DNA of 64,000 nt from Sipunculus nudus (GCA_026874595.1 CM049308.1:91019624-91083623); one strand, 5' to 3'. Shown: positions 32,861 through 45,375, numbered from the stretch's first letter. Translations and numbers: made by a program. Notes: generated by a model from the letters alone, not told the origin.

Positions 32861-33172
32861 TTACAAGCGAAAATGTAATTTTAAATTCTTCTAGCTTATA
32901 CACTGTTTTATGATGAAACTGTTAAGCTGATTGGTTAAAACTTTACAAGAAATTATAATATAGTAGGGTTCTGACAGTTTTATAAGAATAGATTGGGTAA
33001 ATAAAGCTTTAAAAAAGCATTGTAGCCAATTGAAAAAGGCTTTCTGTATTTGAAAAGAGATTTGACAACATGCTGAGTTTCAGCAGCCAAGTCAAGAGAT
33101 CACTCAGTACAAACAGGTGGGGTCCAGACATAACCATGGCAACTGACCTGGCTCTGGCGGGTGTCAAGACAA
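32861..33172. other. no gene recognised
   Basis: Spacer without visible features. Confidence 0.4.
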
Positions 33173-33217
33173 TGTGTCTAGACGTCTAGACACAGCGTCT
33201 AGACGTCTAGACACAAT
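33173..33217. repeat. tandem of the palindrome GTCTAGAC
   Basis: Two blocks of GTCTAGACGTCTAGAC, each flanked by ACA, are separated by AGC. Every 8-mer is its own reverse complement, and the whole block can fold in several ways. Confidence 0.9.
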
Positions 33218-33983
33218 GTCCAGATGAAGAATTCCCAGATTATTCGAACTATATCTTTCAACTGTTTGAAAAAACTTGGTTTGCATTTTAAGCGAATCGG
33301 GTTTATCATCAGGTCAGATGTGAACTGCTGCGCCCTCATATTTGGTTGACCTCTGACCTTTCCTCGCTGCCCAGCGTCCGTTGGTGCGTCTGTTTCCACA
33401 CATAAACCCACATATCTCGGGAAATGTTTGACCGATCAGGCTAAAAATTTTGCACAAATGTAGCCCTTATGATAGTTTTATAACATACACTAAAAATGGT
33501 GGCGCCACCTGCAACGATTTTTGCACAGCGTCCATCTGTTTATCTGCCTTGGAATAAAATCACTCATCTCAGCAGTGGTTTGACTTTTCCGCCTAAAAAA
33601 TTTTGCAGGTTTATACATCCTGGACAGCTTTCTCAATTTTATGACAGGTGGTGCCACCTACATTCACGTTTACTGTGCAGATATCCAAGCTCATATCTCG
33701 GGAACCTTTTGACCGATTGGGCCAAAATTTGGCATGTGTATAGATCTCACACAGCTCTTCATCATAGGCAAAAGTGGTGGCGCCACATGCAACCACTTAT
33801 GCACAGTGTCCATCTGTTCATCTGCCTTGGAATAAAATCACTCATATCTCAGCAGTGGTTTGACTTATCCACCTGACATTTTGCAGGTTTATACATCCTG
33901 GACAATTTTCTCGATTATATGACAGGTGGCACCACCTACATTCACGTTTACGCTGCAGACATCCATGCTAATATGCAACACAC
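33218..33983 (-). repeat. repeat family C, short copy
   Basis: This is a minus-strand copy of the element at 52560-54390, with the same outer borders. One end has ACATCTGACC and GGCGCAGCAGTTCACAT (rc), with TGTGTGGAAACAGACGCA; the other has GTGTTGCATATTAGCATGG (rc, to 33981). Its core holds about two 276-bp units with GGTGG(C/T)GCCACC palindromes at 33498, 33647, 33776 and 33926, against about six units in the long copy. Confidence 0.85.
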
Positions 33984-36049
33984 CACACTCTATTCCCCTT
34001 GCCACTTAATCCAAGCCTCACTTAGGCGCTTGTCGACTACCCATATTCTAGTTTTAAAATATCCTAGTCTGAAACTAGCAGGTCCGAAACGTCCATTTTG
34101 CTATAATCATCATGACTAAGGTAGATATGCAGGACTTAAGAGGATCAATATTAAATTTTAAAAATTAACCTCCATTCATACGCCAAAACTTTGCACAGGT
34201 TCGCATTACCCCTGTAGGCCTTGTTTCTATCCAAATAATTAGTTTGACGTCAGATTACGTACTGTGCTTTTGCACATCCAGCTTTCCCCTATTCTTACAC
34301 ATACATTTGTGTTAAATGAGGCGTAATTATTTAACTTTTTATATTTTCATGAAAGCACTTGCACCACCACAATAGGGTTCAAACAGAGAAACGAAGAGTG
34401 TCTTTGCTGACCCAAAAGCATCTATTGTACCGACCCTTCTGGAGGACAAAATAGATGTCATCAAAACTGGGCAAACTGGGTTTTGTTAACGGAGTTGCTC
34501 TTCGACCCCTCGACCTCAGAGGATTTCCAAAATGATATGGACGGCGATAACATATATTTTTGAACTAACAAATACGTTTTGTCTTTTATAACTATCAGAA
34601 ATACAATACAATTTATTTCAAAATACATCAGAAAACGAGTGGCCGAGATTCGCCATGCATACAATAAAAGTTCAGGACCGTTTTTGGGATAAGAACCAGC
34701 TCCTTGACCTATCCTAAGCTTACAGTTTGATGGTGGTTACTGGTTAGGGACAACGAGAAAGAGGACAATTATGCATAGGGAGATGTCTGCTCCGATGAAG
34801 AAAGTCATCTGTTTAGTATTCATGATATGTTGATTATAAACATTACAACACAATGCTTGAAAAAACGTACGGAAAAAGGAAGGAAATTGCAGTCAAAACA
34901 CGTTTGCATTAGGCCTGTAGGCACTGTTTTGGGAATATGTATGTATACATCTAAGCGATTAAATTGCTTTAAAATGCATAGACATTTCACAATAATATTA
35001 GTATGTATACTATTTCATTGGATTCTTTTAGTGACAGGCTAGATTAGAAATTCTCTTTCATATATGGATATTTACATAGTGAATCAAAAAGACTTAATTG
35101 AAGGTTAAACTTTATACTGGCTGTGTTCTGAACAAAACTCAAATTGAATATGTGGACTTGGGTTAGGGTGAATAAATGTTAAATAAAGTCAGTCAGAGTA
35201 TATACGTTAAACAAAGTCAGTCAGAGACTCGGAGCATTTACTGAGTCCAGAGCATATACTTTAGGTAGCTTTTATTGCCAAAATATTGTTTGATAAATAG
35301 GTGGATCCGAAAATGTCTAAAGACTGTTCTGGTTGTCGGGAGTGTTATATCTATCAGGACCAGTTTATGCGAATAATCTGAAGTAATTTTTGTAGGAAAT
35401 TCAGTGTCTCTTCAAATGACATCTTGTTCGTTTATGTTTGTGCTAAACACGTCATAAGCAAAAGTGGTGACCCTTCATAGCAATAAAGACAAAAAAATTT
35501 GTACATTGAACATTGAACATTGATATTATTTAAACATGATGCATCGGCACATCTGACAAATTTTTGAGTATGCTGGTCATATTATCATATGTCCCGGTGT
35601 CTAAAAATTGACTGTTCACCAGAGCAATGCTTCTCACTGTATATTTCATAGAAGTACACCATACTACCAATTTCCGTGGGGGTTTTCAAATTGTTTTACA
35701 AGTTTCACATTTTATGCTGTATACAAACCACGTAATGTAAACGTACATTTAATAATATATCTAAATAAATGATTTTTCTTTCAGGAAAACATTAATTGAA
35801 GGAGCAGTGCACGTTTTGGTAAATACATTGATAATAGATATAGCGATCATGCATAAACCTTATTCGTTGACAGTATCGAATGCTTTAATGAAGTCGATGC
35901 ACACTTATAATGAATTTCTTGGTTACGGTGTCAGCACAGAGAAAATTTAACACCTAATTCGCACAACAGTTTTCAATCTGACTGGAAGGGATATTGACAA
36001 GTTTCAATCTGGAAGCACTAGCTGACACCAGCTGATGAGTTTGGAAATG
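33984..36049. other. no gene recognised
   Basis: AT-rich. The short direct repeat AAAGTCAGTCAGAG occurs at about 35185 and 35215. The open stretches at 34461-34664 and 34827-35042 have no motif. Confidence 0.45.
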
Positions 36050-37042
36050 TGTTCAGACAGAAATTAGCGGATGAGCTTATAACAAACAAAAATTTAACTT
36101 CGCAGAGACGAAACAAGTAAATTGGTGTAAATATTGCCTAAAAAATAAGGTTTTCCCTGTATGTCTAAACAGGATACAGGAACAGCTATGAACTATTTCA
36201 AAACAAATATGGCCATGATAGATGATATAGCTTCTGCCTCAGCCCCTATCTAACATTTCTGTCTTAATGACCGATCGCCACATTGTGGAGAAATCTATAA
36301 ATGAAATATGGGAGACTCGAATCAAAACGGCTGTAAAAAAATAGGAGATTATTCTTCAGTCAAATATTTCTGTGGTGTTCACCCTCTGATCCAGTTTGGT
36401 GAGGTTGCAGAGGCGATTGTTAAGGAATTTGAGAAACATGTTGATCATTCAGGAACACATAGCAGTTTTTATCTGCTAGGGATGAATCTGGCACCACACA
36501 CAATTCGTGATACCACAAAACTTCTTCTAAGATGGCCTCGGTGATCCTCTCTTTGCTGCCACCGTCTTGCAGGAAAATTGAATCACCCACCAGCCTTTAG
36601 TTAATTTTAAGCACAACCATTTTATTGATGTCGGTAGGGTGTATTTTTTAAGGATAACATCATTTCATATGTAACTGTAAAATAAGTATAAATGGCATAC
36701 ATGATGCTTGCCCCATTGCTTCAAGATTCAGCTCAACCTCTGTTTACAAGCATGCAGGCCTCTTGGACTGATAGGTCGGTTGATTACATCCCCATACATG
36801 CGGGAGGTCGAAGATCCCACCATGAATGCATTGGGAATGAATCCTTTTTACGAATCACGAGTCATAAGTCTGAATAAATGGAGTGAGGATGCATAAGCAA
36901 TACTGGAAGGCAGAGAGTGTCTGTTTGACAGCGACATGGAACACATGAAGGGTTCTGCAGTCGTACAAGCATTAATTAAACCATTTACTGATGACGCCCT
37001 CGTCAATGACTTGTTGCAAAGATTCCTGAAAGGAAGCACGTA
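36050..37042 (+). pseudogene. decayed orphan ORF of a multi-copy family
   Basis: Coherent coding pieces appear in shifting frames: CGVHPLIQFGEVAEAIVKEF (within 36308-36544), FVNFKHNHFIDVGRVYFLR (about 36600-36660), GLIGRLITSPYMREVEDPTM, NALGMNPFYESRVISLNKWS and, across a TAA, AILEGRECLFDSDMEHMKGS to LLQRFLKGST before a stop at about 37042. The order (core, NRF-like block, SPYMxxxEDPT, NPxYExxVxxLxxWSEDA) recalls a large invertebrate ORF family that I associate with mobile elements but cannot name. Stops and frameshifts show it is dead. It ends exactly where dispersed repeat D begins. Confidence 0.5.
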
Positions 37043-37044
37043 AC

Positions 37045-37262
37045 TTAAAGGCCTACTTCCATGAAAAAAATAAAATGAAATACTACTGAAGGTTTATTCA
37101 TTTATATGTATATGTTTAAATTATGGTATAACCGTTAAAATTTAAATCGAAAGACCCGTAATCCACCCCACTCAGGGGCCCCAAGTCAAACAGAAGCGTC
37201 CTGGCCAAGGCGATTGTGACGTCACAACCAGAACACACCCGGGCGGTATTGTAATGGCATCA
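37045..37262 (+). repeat. dispersed repeat family D, inverted partner at 46935-47150
   Basis: TTAAAGGCCTACTTCCAT (37045) lies about 170 bp before TTGTGACGTCACAACCAGAA (37213). The minus strand at 46935-47150 has the same two blocks at the same spacing. The palindrome GTGACGTCAC is a perfect CRE-type site in both. Confidence 0.7.
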
Positions 37263-39316
37263 GTTGAGTTTAACACGATCTGGGGAATATATGCCAAAGT
37301 ATTGCGTCGTCGGGTTGAGCAGTAACATCAAGAGTGATGGTGTGAGCTTAATCATATTTTAACAAGTGTATAAGCCACATGTTCGTGCCAAATGGACAGG
37401 ATTTTCTTAACAGAAAAGGCCTAACTGGACCCGGCCGAGCATGATCTGGGAAGGGGATTCCCCAGGTTTGGCCACTGACATGAGGGTGCGGAGGGACTTT
37501 TCCTGACATTTAGTCACCTTTGTTGCCACTTATGTTGCCACTCTACATCCCTTACATGCGTAGGCTGCTAACTAGGAAATGATGCTTTTCATTTTTACGA
37601 CTCCTGTATCTCTTAGTCTTCAACTTTGCACCTGTTATTCCCCGACTCGGCCTTGACACGTTGGGAGCTGGCACCACGCAGTCTGCACTGACGCCGTATC
37701 AGGATTTCAAGCGACGTGTTATATGACAACCAACATATAGCTGCTTGTTGATCGTATAAGTTTAATAATATCAAACTGATCAATCAATTAATTTATTATT
37801 AAATGTGTTGAACGCTTGTAAATGATAAAAACTTTATTTTTTATTTTGGGACTTTTTTTACAAGTTTCAAGACACATTTGACCGAAGGGGTCAAGTAAAG
37901 CTCGGTGCATGGTGCCTCAGCAAAGGCATTAACATTGGAGAAACAATCAATAGGATTCTTAAAAAAATAAACCCAGGACCACGTGAAAAATCGTTCCTCC
38001 TTATTGTTGACAATAATCAAAATAATTCATTTTGATATTTCAAATCTTTTGTAATATCAGACAATTAACAATTTAAACAAATTATACCATGCATTTCAGC
38101 ATATTTTATTTCTGTGCCCAAATAATATGAAAAAATAGGCTTCGTAATGGCTTCCTTACATTAAACGTGTGTGTTGTATATGGGTTGGGGATATTTTCAC
38201 TCTGTTTGAAATTTTTTTAAAGTTTTCTTTTAAGTATATGTAATGATAAAATGTTATATTGTTTTAAAAATGTGTATTTGTTGTATAAAATGTGATAAGC
38301 AATGTTTTATCCATTTTTATATAACAAAAAAAAAACAAAACAAATTCCATGCCAAGTATGCACACACACGCATGCATATCATTTAAGAAGTGTGATTAAA
38401 ATGTAATAAGTATGTAAATTTAAGTATGTAATACTTGTATATGAAATATGAATATATAATGTGTTTACATGTTAATATGGTATATATATATACATATATA
38501 TATATATGTGTGTGTGTGTGTAGATATATAAAGATAGACACTTGTAGTATGTATATAACAAAATATCAAATCAATTACCCAGTCAGTCATAAAGAGAACT
38601 CCAAATCTGTTTCAGCAGTCTCTCTCCTTCCTTGTTAGTATGATTTGCCATATTGCACTCAAAGATGTTACACTTGAACCTTCAGATGATACACTTGCCG
38701 AAGTACCCATACATTTAGTCCATATATACCTATACCTATACTGATCAACCTTACCAAAGACAACATATGGGTAATTTTGTATAATTTTAAATGTTAATTT
38801 ATTGTAAATGTACTTTTCTTGGAATTAAATCTGCTATCATGCAGAGTATTATAACTGGAATGTATGGTTTCTGGGCACATTTTTTTTTTTTTCATATTAC
38901 ACAATTCTTAAATTGGGGCATACTAAAAGTACCCCTGAAATCCAGATAAACGGTTTTACATCAGCCCAAACAAAAACAGAGCAATTATTCTTAAAATCTT
39001 GCTTGTAAATTTTTATTTGCACAAGTAAAGCCTAGCTGAGGCAGTATGGCAAGAACTTTACCTATAACATTGCCAACATAAAACAGATTAATAATACTTT
39101 CATTAATAGCCATGGGGCTTTCCGTCTGGTGGAGTGTTATATACAGAACTGTATCATACATAATATATACTGTGATAATTATGTCACTGTGTGTGTGACT
39201 TTTGTATTATGATTATGAAACATGACTCTTTCATAATTCATTTAAAAATGTGAATTTCATGCTTTGTATTAATAAATATATAATACAATCTCTCTCTCTC
39301 TCTCTCCACATAATAA

Positions 39317-39359
<43 letters not shown>

Positions 39360-39423
39360 TTATAAAAGGAAAGAGTGTAAATTATATAGATAATCAAATG
39401 TATGTATCATTTCCATGATGATG
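37263..39423. other. no gene recognised; microsatellites
   Basis: Contains (AT)n/(GT)n near 38480-38521, (CT)n at 39290-39306 and (AT)n at 39320-39356. No coding signal is seen. Confidence 0.5.
39320..39356. repeat. (AT)n microsatellite
   Basis: About 18 AT dinucleotides, lying 70 bases before the left border of the candidate 6.6-kb element. Confidence 0.9.
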
Positions 39424-39427
39424 CACT

Positions 39428-39895
39428 CTAAAAACTGAGGACATGTTTTATGTTTCAAGATGAAACATCATTTTGTCCCGTTTTTTGAAACATGTGTTGG
39501 TGTTGTAAGATGTTTTAAGGAAGGGGTCAAGTTTCAAATTTTTATGAAACATGTTTCAAAGCAAACCATGTCTCAAAAGCTTGATTTCAATTTATGAGAC
39601 ATGTTTTGGATACACATGTTTAGACTTGAAACATGTTTAATTTTAAACATGTCACATGACATGTTTCAATTTAAGTGGAACATGTTATGATATTTAAACA
39701 TGTTTGAGGCAACATGTTTTGAATGACGTTTCAACTTGAAATATCAAATTTTTTAAACGTCTTCTGAGACATCATTTGTCCCGTTTTTTGAAACACATGT
39801 CAACCGCACATGATGTTTCAACGTATGTATGTTTTATAAAGCAAAACACATGTTTTCATATAAAACATGTGTTTTTTAAGAAACAGAACTTAAAT
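39428..39895. repeat. ACATGTTTC motif cluster, left
   Basis: About 14 ACATG-containing words occur in 470 bases, in both orientations, including the perfect palindrome GAAACATGTTTC near 39547. A longer block, CATCATTTTGTCCCGTTTTT followed by TGAAACA, recurs 309 bp later near 39771. Confidence 0.7.
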
Positions 39896-40171
39896 TGGGT
39901 TCAGTGATGGGAATATTCCACATTTCAGTCTTACTGAAAATAAAAAAATATGCACACTTTAACCATGAAAAATATACTTTTTAATACATGTATTCAACAT
40001 TAAAGAATTTAATAATTACAAATCATATTCATTTTTATAGTGCATAGACTTGTGCTTAGATTAGGTATGGAGTGGTTCAATTTTATGAATACCAGAAATA
40101 ATTAAAAGGCATCAATCAAATGCCGAGACAGTTATGAACAGTTTGAAATAAGCAAGGAACATTCTGAATGG

Positions 40172-41050
40172 TCCAAACTGAACAATTACTGGTACATCCA
40201 ATTTAAATGAAACAAACTGTTATGTTTTCTTTTATTTAAGTTTTACTTGGGAATTATATACATCCAGTAATTACTAAACTAAGGTTATAAATAAACACCT
40301 CTTGAAACTTAACATGGCTGCTATTTTTGTTTTACTGAAAAAAAGTGACTAAAACATGAATAAGATTAAACAATGAATGACATCATACCATTGTCATCTT
40401 AATTTTAAACGTATTATCTGTCAACGTAAAAGTGTATTTTTTTAAATGAATATCATTCTCCTCATCATTCTAAGAGCTATACAGATGATCAACATGAAAT
40501 ACTGGTAATTAAACCTTAACCTGAACCTATGAATTCTAAAAGTCCCTTCTTGTGATAATCTAATGCTAAATCTTAGGCTACGTTTACCCAGTCCTGCTGA
40601 AACACAGTTGGACATCTGCTTCTAGCTTAAATATGAAAATAACATTAGCTGGTTAACACTCATCTCAAACGAATAGAAGCAAACAAACAATATAAGTGCC
40701 CTGATGTAACAACATCACAATGGTCATAACTGAACAATTACTAGTACATCCAATTTTAATTTAACAAACTGTTATGTTTTCTTTTATTTCAGTTTGATTA
40801 GGGAATTATAAATATCTAGTAATTCCTAAACTAAGGTTATAAATAAACACCTCTCAAAACCTAACATGGCTTCTATTTTTGTTTGACTGAAAAATAGGAC
40901 TAAATATGATTCACCCAGTCCTGCAGAAACAAAGTAAGACATTCTAGCTTAAATATAAAAATAACATTAGCTGGTTAACACTCATCTCAAATGAACAGAA
41001 GAAACCAACCAATATAAGTGCCCTGATGTAACAACATCACAACTGTTACA
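40172..41050. repeat. direct duplication, about 560-bp unit
   Basis: Unit 1 (40172-40735) and unit 2 (40733-41050) share GAACAATTACTGGTACATCC, AAACTGTTATGTTTTCTTTT, GGTTATAAATAAACACCTCT, ACATTAGCTGGTTAACACTC and ATATAAGTGCCCTGATGTAA. Unit 2 lacks about 240 internal bases (the counterpart of 40345-40570). No coding signal is seen. Confidence 0.8.
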
Positions 41051-41091
41051 TATACCCCACTCTGATACAGCAAAGTTTTATTTGTTACAAT

Positions 41092-42157
41092 AGTGACCCA
41101 TGGGCCATGACGCTTAGCTTAATTCAGGGAAAATTGAACAATAGGTAACATGACTTCCAGAGTGAAGGTCTCTAAAATTAAGGAAAGAATGCATAGAATG
41201 CATAAAAATTTGAAAAAAAACTGGTGGTGGCACCAGTCCGCAGGAACTGATGAAACACTCCATGATCAAAATGCATGCAAAAGCTATTGGCGATCAATGC
41301 ATTAGTTATTCAGATAATGGGTAACAGAGACGGAATTTCAGGTTTCCACGATGATTTTTTCATGGAGCTCTCTAGATGTCAAGTATGAAGATTCTAGGTC
41401 AGGCTGTCATGATTTATGCCCTGTTAACAGATGAGGCTTTATCTGAAGGTCTCAAAATTGAGAAAAAACAATCAGTAAAATTTCTAAAAAATACAGGCCA
41501 CCATACTTCCACCAGTCTGCAGTAACTAAAGAAACAGTCCATAATCAGTAAGCATGCATAGAATCATGGTAATCAATGCATTCAGATACTGGAGCTCTTG
41601 TATCAAATTTTTAATTATTCTGAGGGGTACTTATAAGCTCCATAGCTCGGACATTATGGGTAACAGAGACCTAATTTCATATTTCCATTCATACTTTTCA
41701 TGGAACACCCTTGATGTCAAGTTAGAAGATGCCATGTCCAGCAGTTATGATTTGTGACCTGTTAACAGATGACAGCTTCAGCGAGGGTTTCAAAATTAGA
41801 GAAAAAAACTCGAAAAAAAATTGGAATAAATACAGGTGGTGCAACCAGTTTTTTTGAGGAACTGAAGTAACATTACATAATCAAAATTCATGCAAAGAAT
41901 CATGGTAATAAATGCAGGAGTTATTCTGATATTTGAAGTACTTCACAGCCTCACAGCTCAAAGGATATGGGTTACAGAGACTTAATTTCAGTTTTCCAAT
42001 GAACCTCCTTTAATGAACCTACCTACAAATACAGTTGGAAGTTTCTATGTCTGACAGTTATGATTTGTGCCCTGTTAACGGACTGCCAGCCAGACGGCCG
42101 GACGCCGGACAAAGTGTGATCGCTATAGCTCAGCTGACTGTGTAAGTCAGCTGAGCT
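41092..42157 (+). repeat. repeat family A, near full-length copy
   Basis: The 5' end is TGACCCATGGGCCATGACGC (41094). Internal units carry GTAACAGAGAC, TTTCATGGA, GGATGTCAAG-like and GATTTGTGCCCTGTTAAC words near 41330, 41660 and 41950. The 3' hairpin AGCTCAGCTGACT...AGTCAGCTGAGCT is at 42127-42157. It matches the copy at 47381-48214 at both ends, so these define the family borders. Confidence 0.85.
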
Positions 42158-42740
42158 AAAAAGGCTAAAAAGGAAATGAGCAGTGAATAAGAGATGCATT
42201 GACCAGAAATTCAGCACTGGCCAGTTCCATATGAACGTTGAAGCAGTCTTACATGTTTGTAGCATAATTCAAACTAGACAGACACTATACATTTATTTAC
42301 TGTACCTTGTAGATAGAGTTGTCAAATGTCAGTTTTTTAATTAAGTTCAAACTGATCCTGCTGATATTAATATGCATACCTGATATATAAATATATACAA
42401 GTGTCAAAGATAAACAACAATAGACAAGATTTAGTATCAGAGATGCTCACATAGAATGACTGGCAAAAAATCTGACTTGTATTATCAAATTATTCCGTCT
42501 TTCTACAAATCAATAAGGTTAAAAGATACTTGTTTAGTTCTAAAGAGGTTTGGTATATGATAGCGGTAGTGGCTTGCTGAATTAACAAACACTTATTAAG
42601 TATTACCAGATTACATGCCAGCTTGTAGCCAGCATTGAAAGAAACAGAGCTGAAGTCAAAAGTAAACACCAACGTTGTAGCATTTCAATGTGCCAGCAGG
42701 TCTGTTCCCGTGAACAAACCCATAAAAATCCAATGTTTGG
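42158..42740. other. no gene recognised
   Basis: AT-rich; could be 3' untranslated or downstream sequence of the minus-strand exon that follows. Confidence 0.35.
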
Positions 42741-43112
42741 TTAGGCAGCAAAAGTCTTTAACATCAATAAAGTTTCTCTTAGTAGTTTTCTACAGAATGA
42801 ACCTGATTTGTTAAGAGCCCCTACAAACCGCTTGTATGTGCTCTCCTCTTTCTCTGGAACCTTTACCTGCAAACGCTTTTCTTGGAACAAGTTTAAAATC
42901 TGTGCATAGTCACGAGGATATGCCAAGAACAAGATGTAGTAACATGACAACAACAAGTACCATGTTTTCCAGACGCATCCATGTTCTAAATGACGGACTG
43001 TTTTCCTATCTGCAAGAATCACTCTAGATCTTACTCCTTGGCCATTCAAAACAAAAACAGCAAATGGTTCAGCCCCCTCTGATGTCTTGAAGGAAGTATC
43101 CGTGATATCTTC
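42741..43112 (-). CDS. candidate terminal exon, SAM-domain protein-like
   Basis: The acceptor CTTTTCAG (43120-43113) precedes GAA at 43112, and the frame is open for about 123 codons to a TAA at 42741. It reads EDITDTSFKTSEGAEPFAVF, ILADRKTVRHLEHGCVWKTW, YLLLSCYYILFLAYPRDYAQ, ILNLFQEKRLQVKVPEKEES and YKRFVGALNK. The layout (a short acidic lead, then a Y-rich block with AYPRDYAQxLxxFQ) recalls the C-terminal part of uncharacterised SAM-domain proteins in invertebrates and fish (recollection, unverified). It begins in phase 0, whereas the first exon at 45599 ends in phase 1, so at least one middle exon is missing or unrecognised. The low number of stops supports real coding. Confidence 0.45.
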   Translation of the reverse strand, partial: EDITDTSFKTSEGAEPFAVFVLNGQGVRSRVILADRKTVRHLEHGCVWKTWYLLLSCYYILFLAYPRDYAQILNLFQEKRLQVKVPEKEESTYKRFVGALNKSGSFCRKLLRETLLMLKTFAA

Positions 43113-44389
43113 CTGAAAAGAAGTGATAATGTTATAAAATATGCATGAGTCAAAATAATTATACCTCATAAATATATGCAGCATAATCATATATTAAAGA
43201 CTAGTACACAGGAAACATTGAACAAATCAAAGAGAAACTAGAAAATTTGTATTTGCAAGCAATTGCATAAGGCGCCCCGTGAAGCACAAAAATAATTTCT
43301 GCAAATATGGATCAAGGTCAACCAAAAGTTACTCAGTTCAGAAGAGTCATTAGTCCATGACTTTCACAAAATTAGAATGAAATCATATTAATGGTTGATG
43401 CTACTGTGCTGACAAACAAATGATGCCCAAAGTCTACTGTGACTTGATCTTGAGAGCACAAGTTGCATAATGAGCGAAATGGGTACTATTAAACCAACTG
43501 ATGAATAATGCATGGTTTGGTCTAATCTGATGAATAATAAATTATGGCTAAATTGTGTCCGAGTGACCCGATTTCAGAAAAATGAAATTAGTATGACGCA
43601 ATACTGATACACAAGAATATTTAACAGTATGTCTAAAATCATTTTTCCTGATATTGAGGCATTGGTGAAAATGCATAAGTGCTAATAAAATGCACAAACA
43701 TAGGTCAAGGTCAACCAAAAGTGATTCAGTCTGAGAGAGTATTTAGTCATTGCCTTCCACTAAGAAATCCAATCAAAACCCTGTGTGCTATCTATAAAGC
43801 CATCAGGAACTTTACATTTTGACATAGCTTTTCACCATGTTTTGGAATCCATATTTGGGACACTAAAGAATGAATGGGGGAATGGTGTTGATTTGGCTTC
43901 AAAGGCAATAGCTGTGATTAGAATGTGATTAATGTATCACTGCACACATCTCAATAAATTATGTACTGTTAGGTGATTACCTCAAATGACCCTTGAAAGC
44001 CTACTCTCACACAAGTCTTCACTGAATGTTTGGATGAACCACAGTGTGCACTCAAAAATAAAGGTGCTATTCCACCTTTCTTTTGAAAAAGAATGTATGT
44101 GCTTACTCTGCTTACTCTTGCTTACTCTGTGTAAATATTTATGATCTTAGAGTACCGGTAATTTTGGCTTTGAAAAGTTCTTATCAGGCTTTGCGAAGAA
44201 TGTATAAACTTTTTATCAACATCATGTTTGTAAACACACCAATGTTGACAATCAGGAAAACATGTAACTAAAGGTGGTTGGTTGCATATGTGCAGTGGCA
44301 GAAAGGCCAGTTGTAGCAAAACACTATTTGCAAAGCTCTATTTATTGGACTTGCTGTAAGATGCCCATGTTGAATTTGTTTTATTTTTG

Positions 44390-44545
44390 CAGGCCCCCAC
44401 ATATTATAAACATGTTGATATGAACAAAACAAGCAGCCTGTGTGCGGTGTTATCCACGTCTTCTGGCATTTTCTTATACAAGTTCCATGGGATGATCTTT
44501 AGCTTTACAGGACAGATAGGTGACTGGGCCCCTTTAAGACCCAAC
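44390..44545 (-). repeat. dispersed repeat, partner of 8505-8655
   Basis: The minus strand carries CACACAGGCTGCTTGTTTTG and the closing ATGTGGGGGCCTGCAAAAA in the same order as the copy near 8.6 kb. Confidence 0.6.
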
Positions 44546-44854
44546 TGAGATTGAGCAAGCTGTAAAGGAATTTCCAGACCACAAGTGATACAAATGGGAA
44601 TACAGTTAGGGGGAGGGCGTTCATTGATAATCATGCAGACTTCTCAAAACGTAAAAGACTTTATGTTTTGATTTTGGGTTAGTAAGTCGCACAAATCTCT
44701 TTCTGCAGAAAAGATTCAGAAAAAATACAAAGTTTCAAACTTATAATAAGTAAGATCATCTCAAAACCTTCAATAATGGTTTATGATTATGAATGTTTAT
44801 ATAACAACTGAAAGCCTCAATGTCACCCGAGGCTCAGGTCTCATCCTGTCTGTA

Positions 44855-44895
44855 ATGAATGTAATGTTATTTTTCTTCATTGTTTATGTTATATA

Positions 44896-44960
<65 letters not shown>

Positions 44961-45040
44961 ATGACAAAAAAAAACACCTTAAATTTACTATAGACTGATT
45001 CATGGGATGAGACCTGATCCTCAGGTGAATTGAGTAAGAC

Positions 45041-45076
<36 letters not shown>

Positions 45077-45128
45077 GTTGTGTTGAATGTAATGTTATTT
45101 TTCTTCATTGTTATAAATAAATAAATAA

Positions 45129-45160
<32 letters not shown>
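44855..45160. repeat. AT-tract cluster with duplicated flank
   Basis: Three AT tracts (44889-44954, 45043-45074, 45129-45161) are interleaved with a direct repeat, TGAATGTAATGTTATTTTTC, at about 44857 and 45085. GATGAGACCTGA(G/T)CCTC occurs inverted at about 44830 and direct at 45005. Repeat-mediated rearrangement around the AT tracts would explain this. Confidence 0.7.
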
Positions 45161-45161
<1 letters not shown>

Positions 45162-45375
45162 TGTTAACTAGATACGATCAGTTGATTATTACTTTTAATT
45201 TTAAAATTTGAAAGCTATATTTATTATTTATTAAACTTTCTACCTCATAGACGGTACATGACCAAACTTTGGATAAAATGGGACAAAAGTTAAAATCTGT
45301 TTTATCCGATCTGGTTTTAACCTCTGGATTAACTAGCTGCGGATTATATTAAACTACCACACTGTACATCACTAT

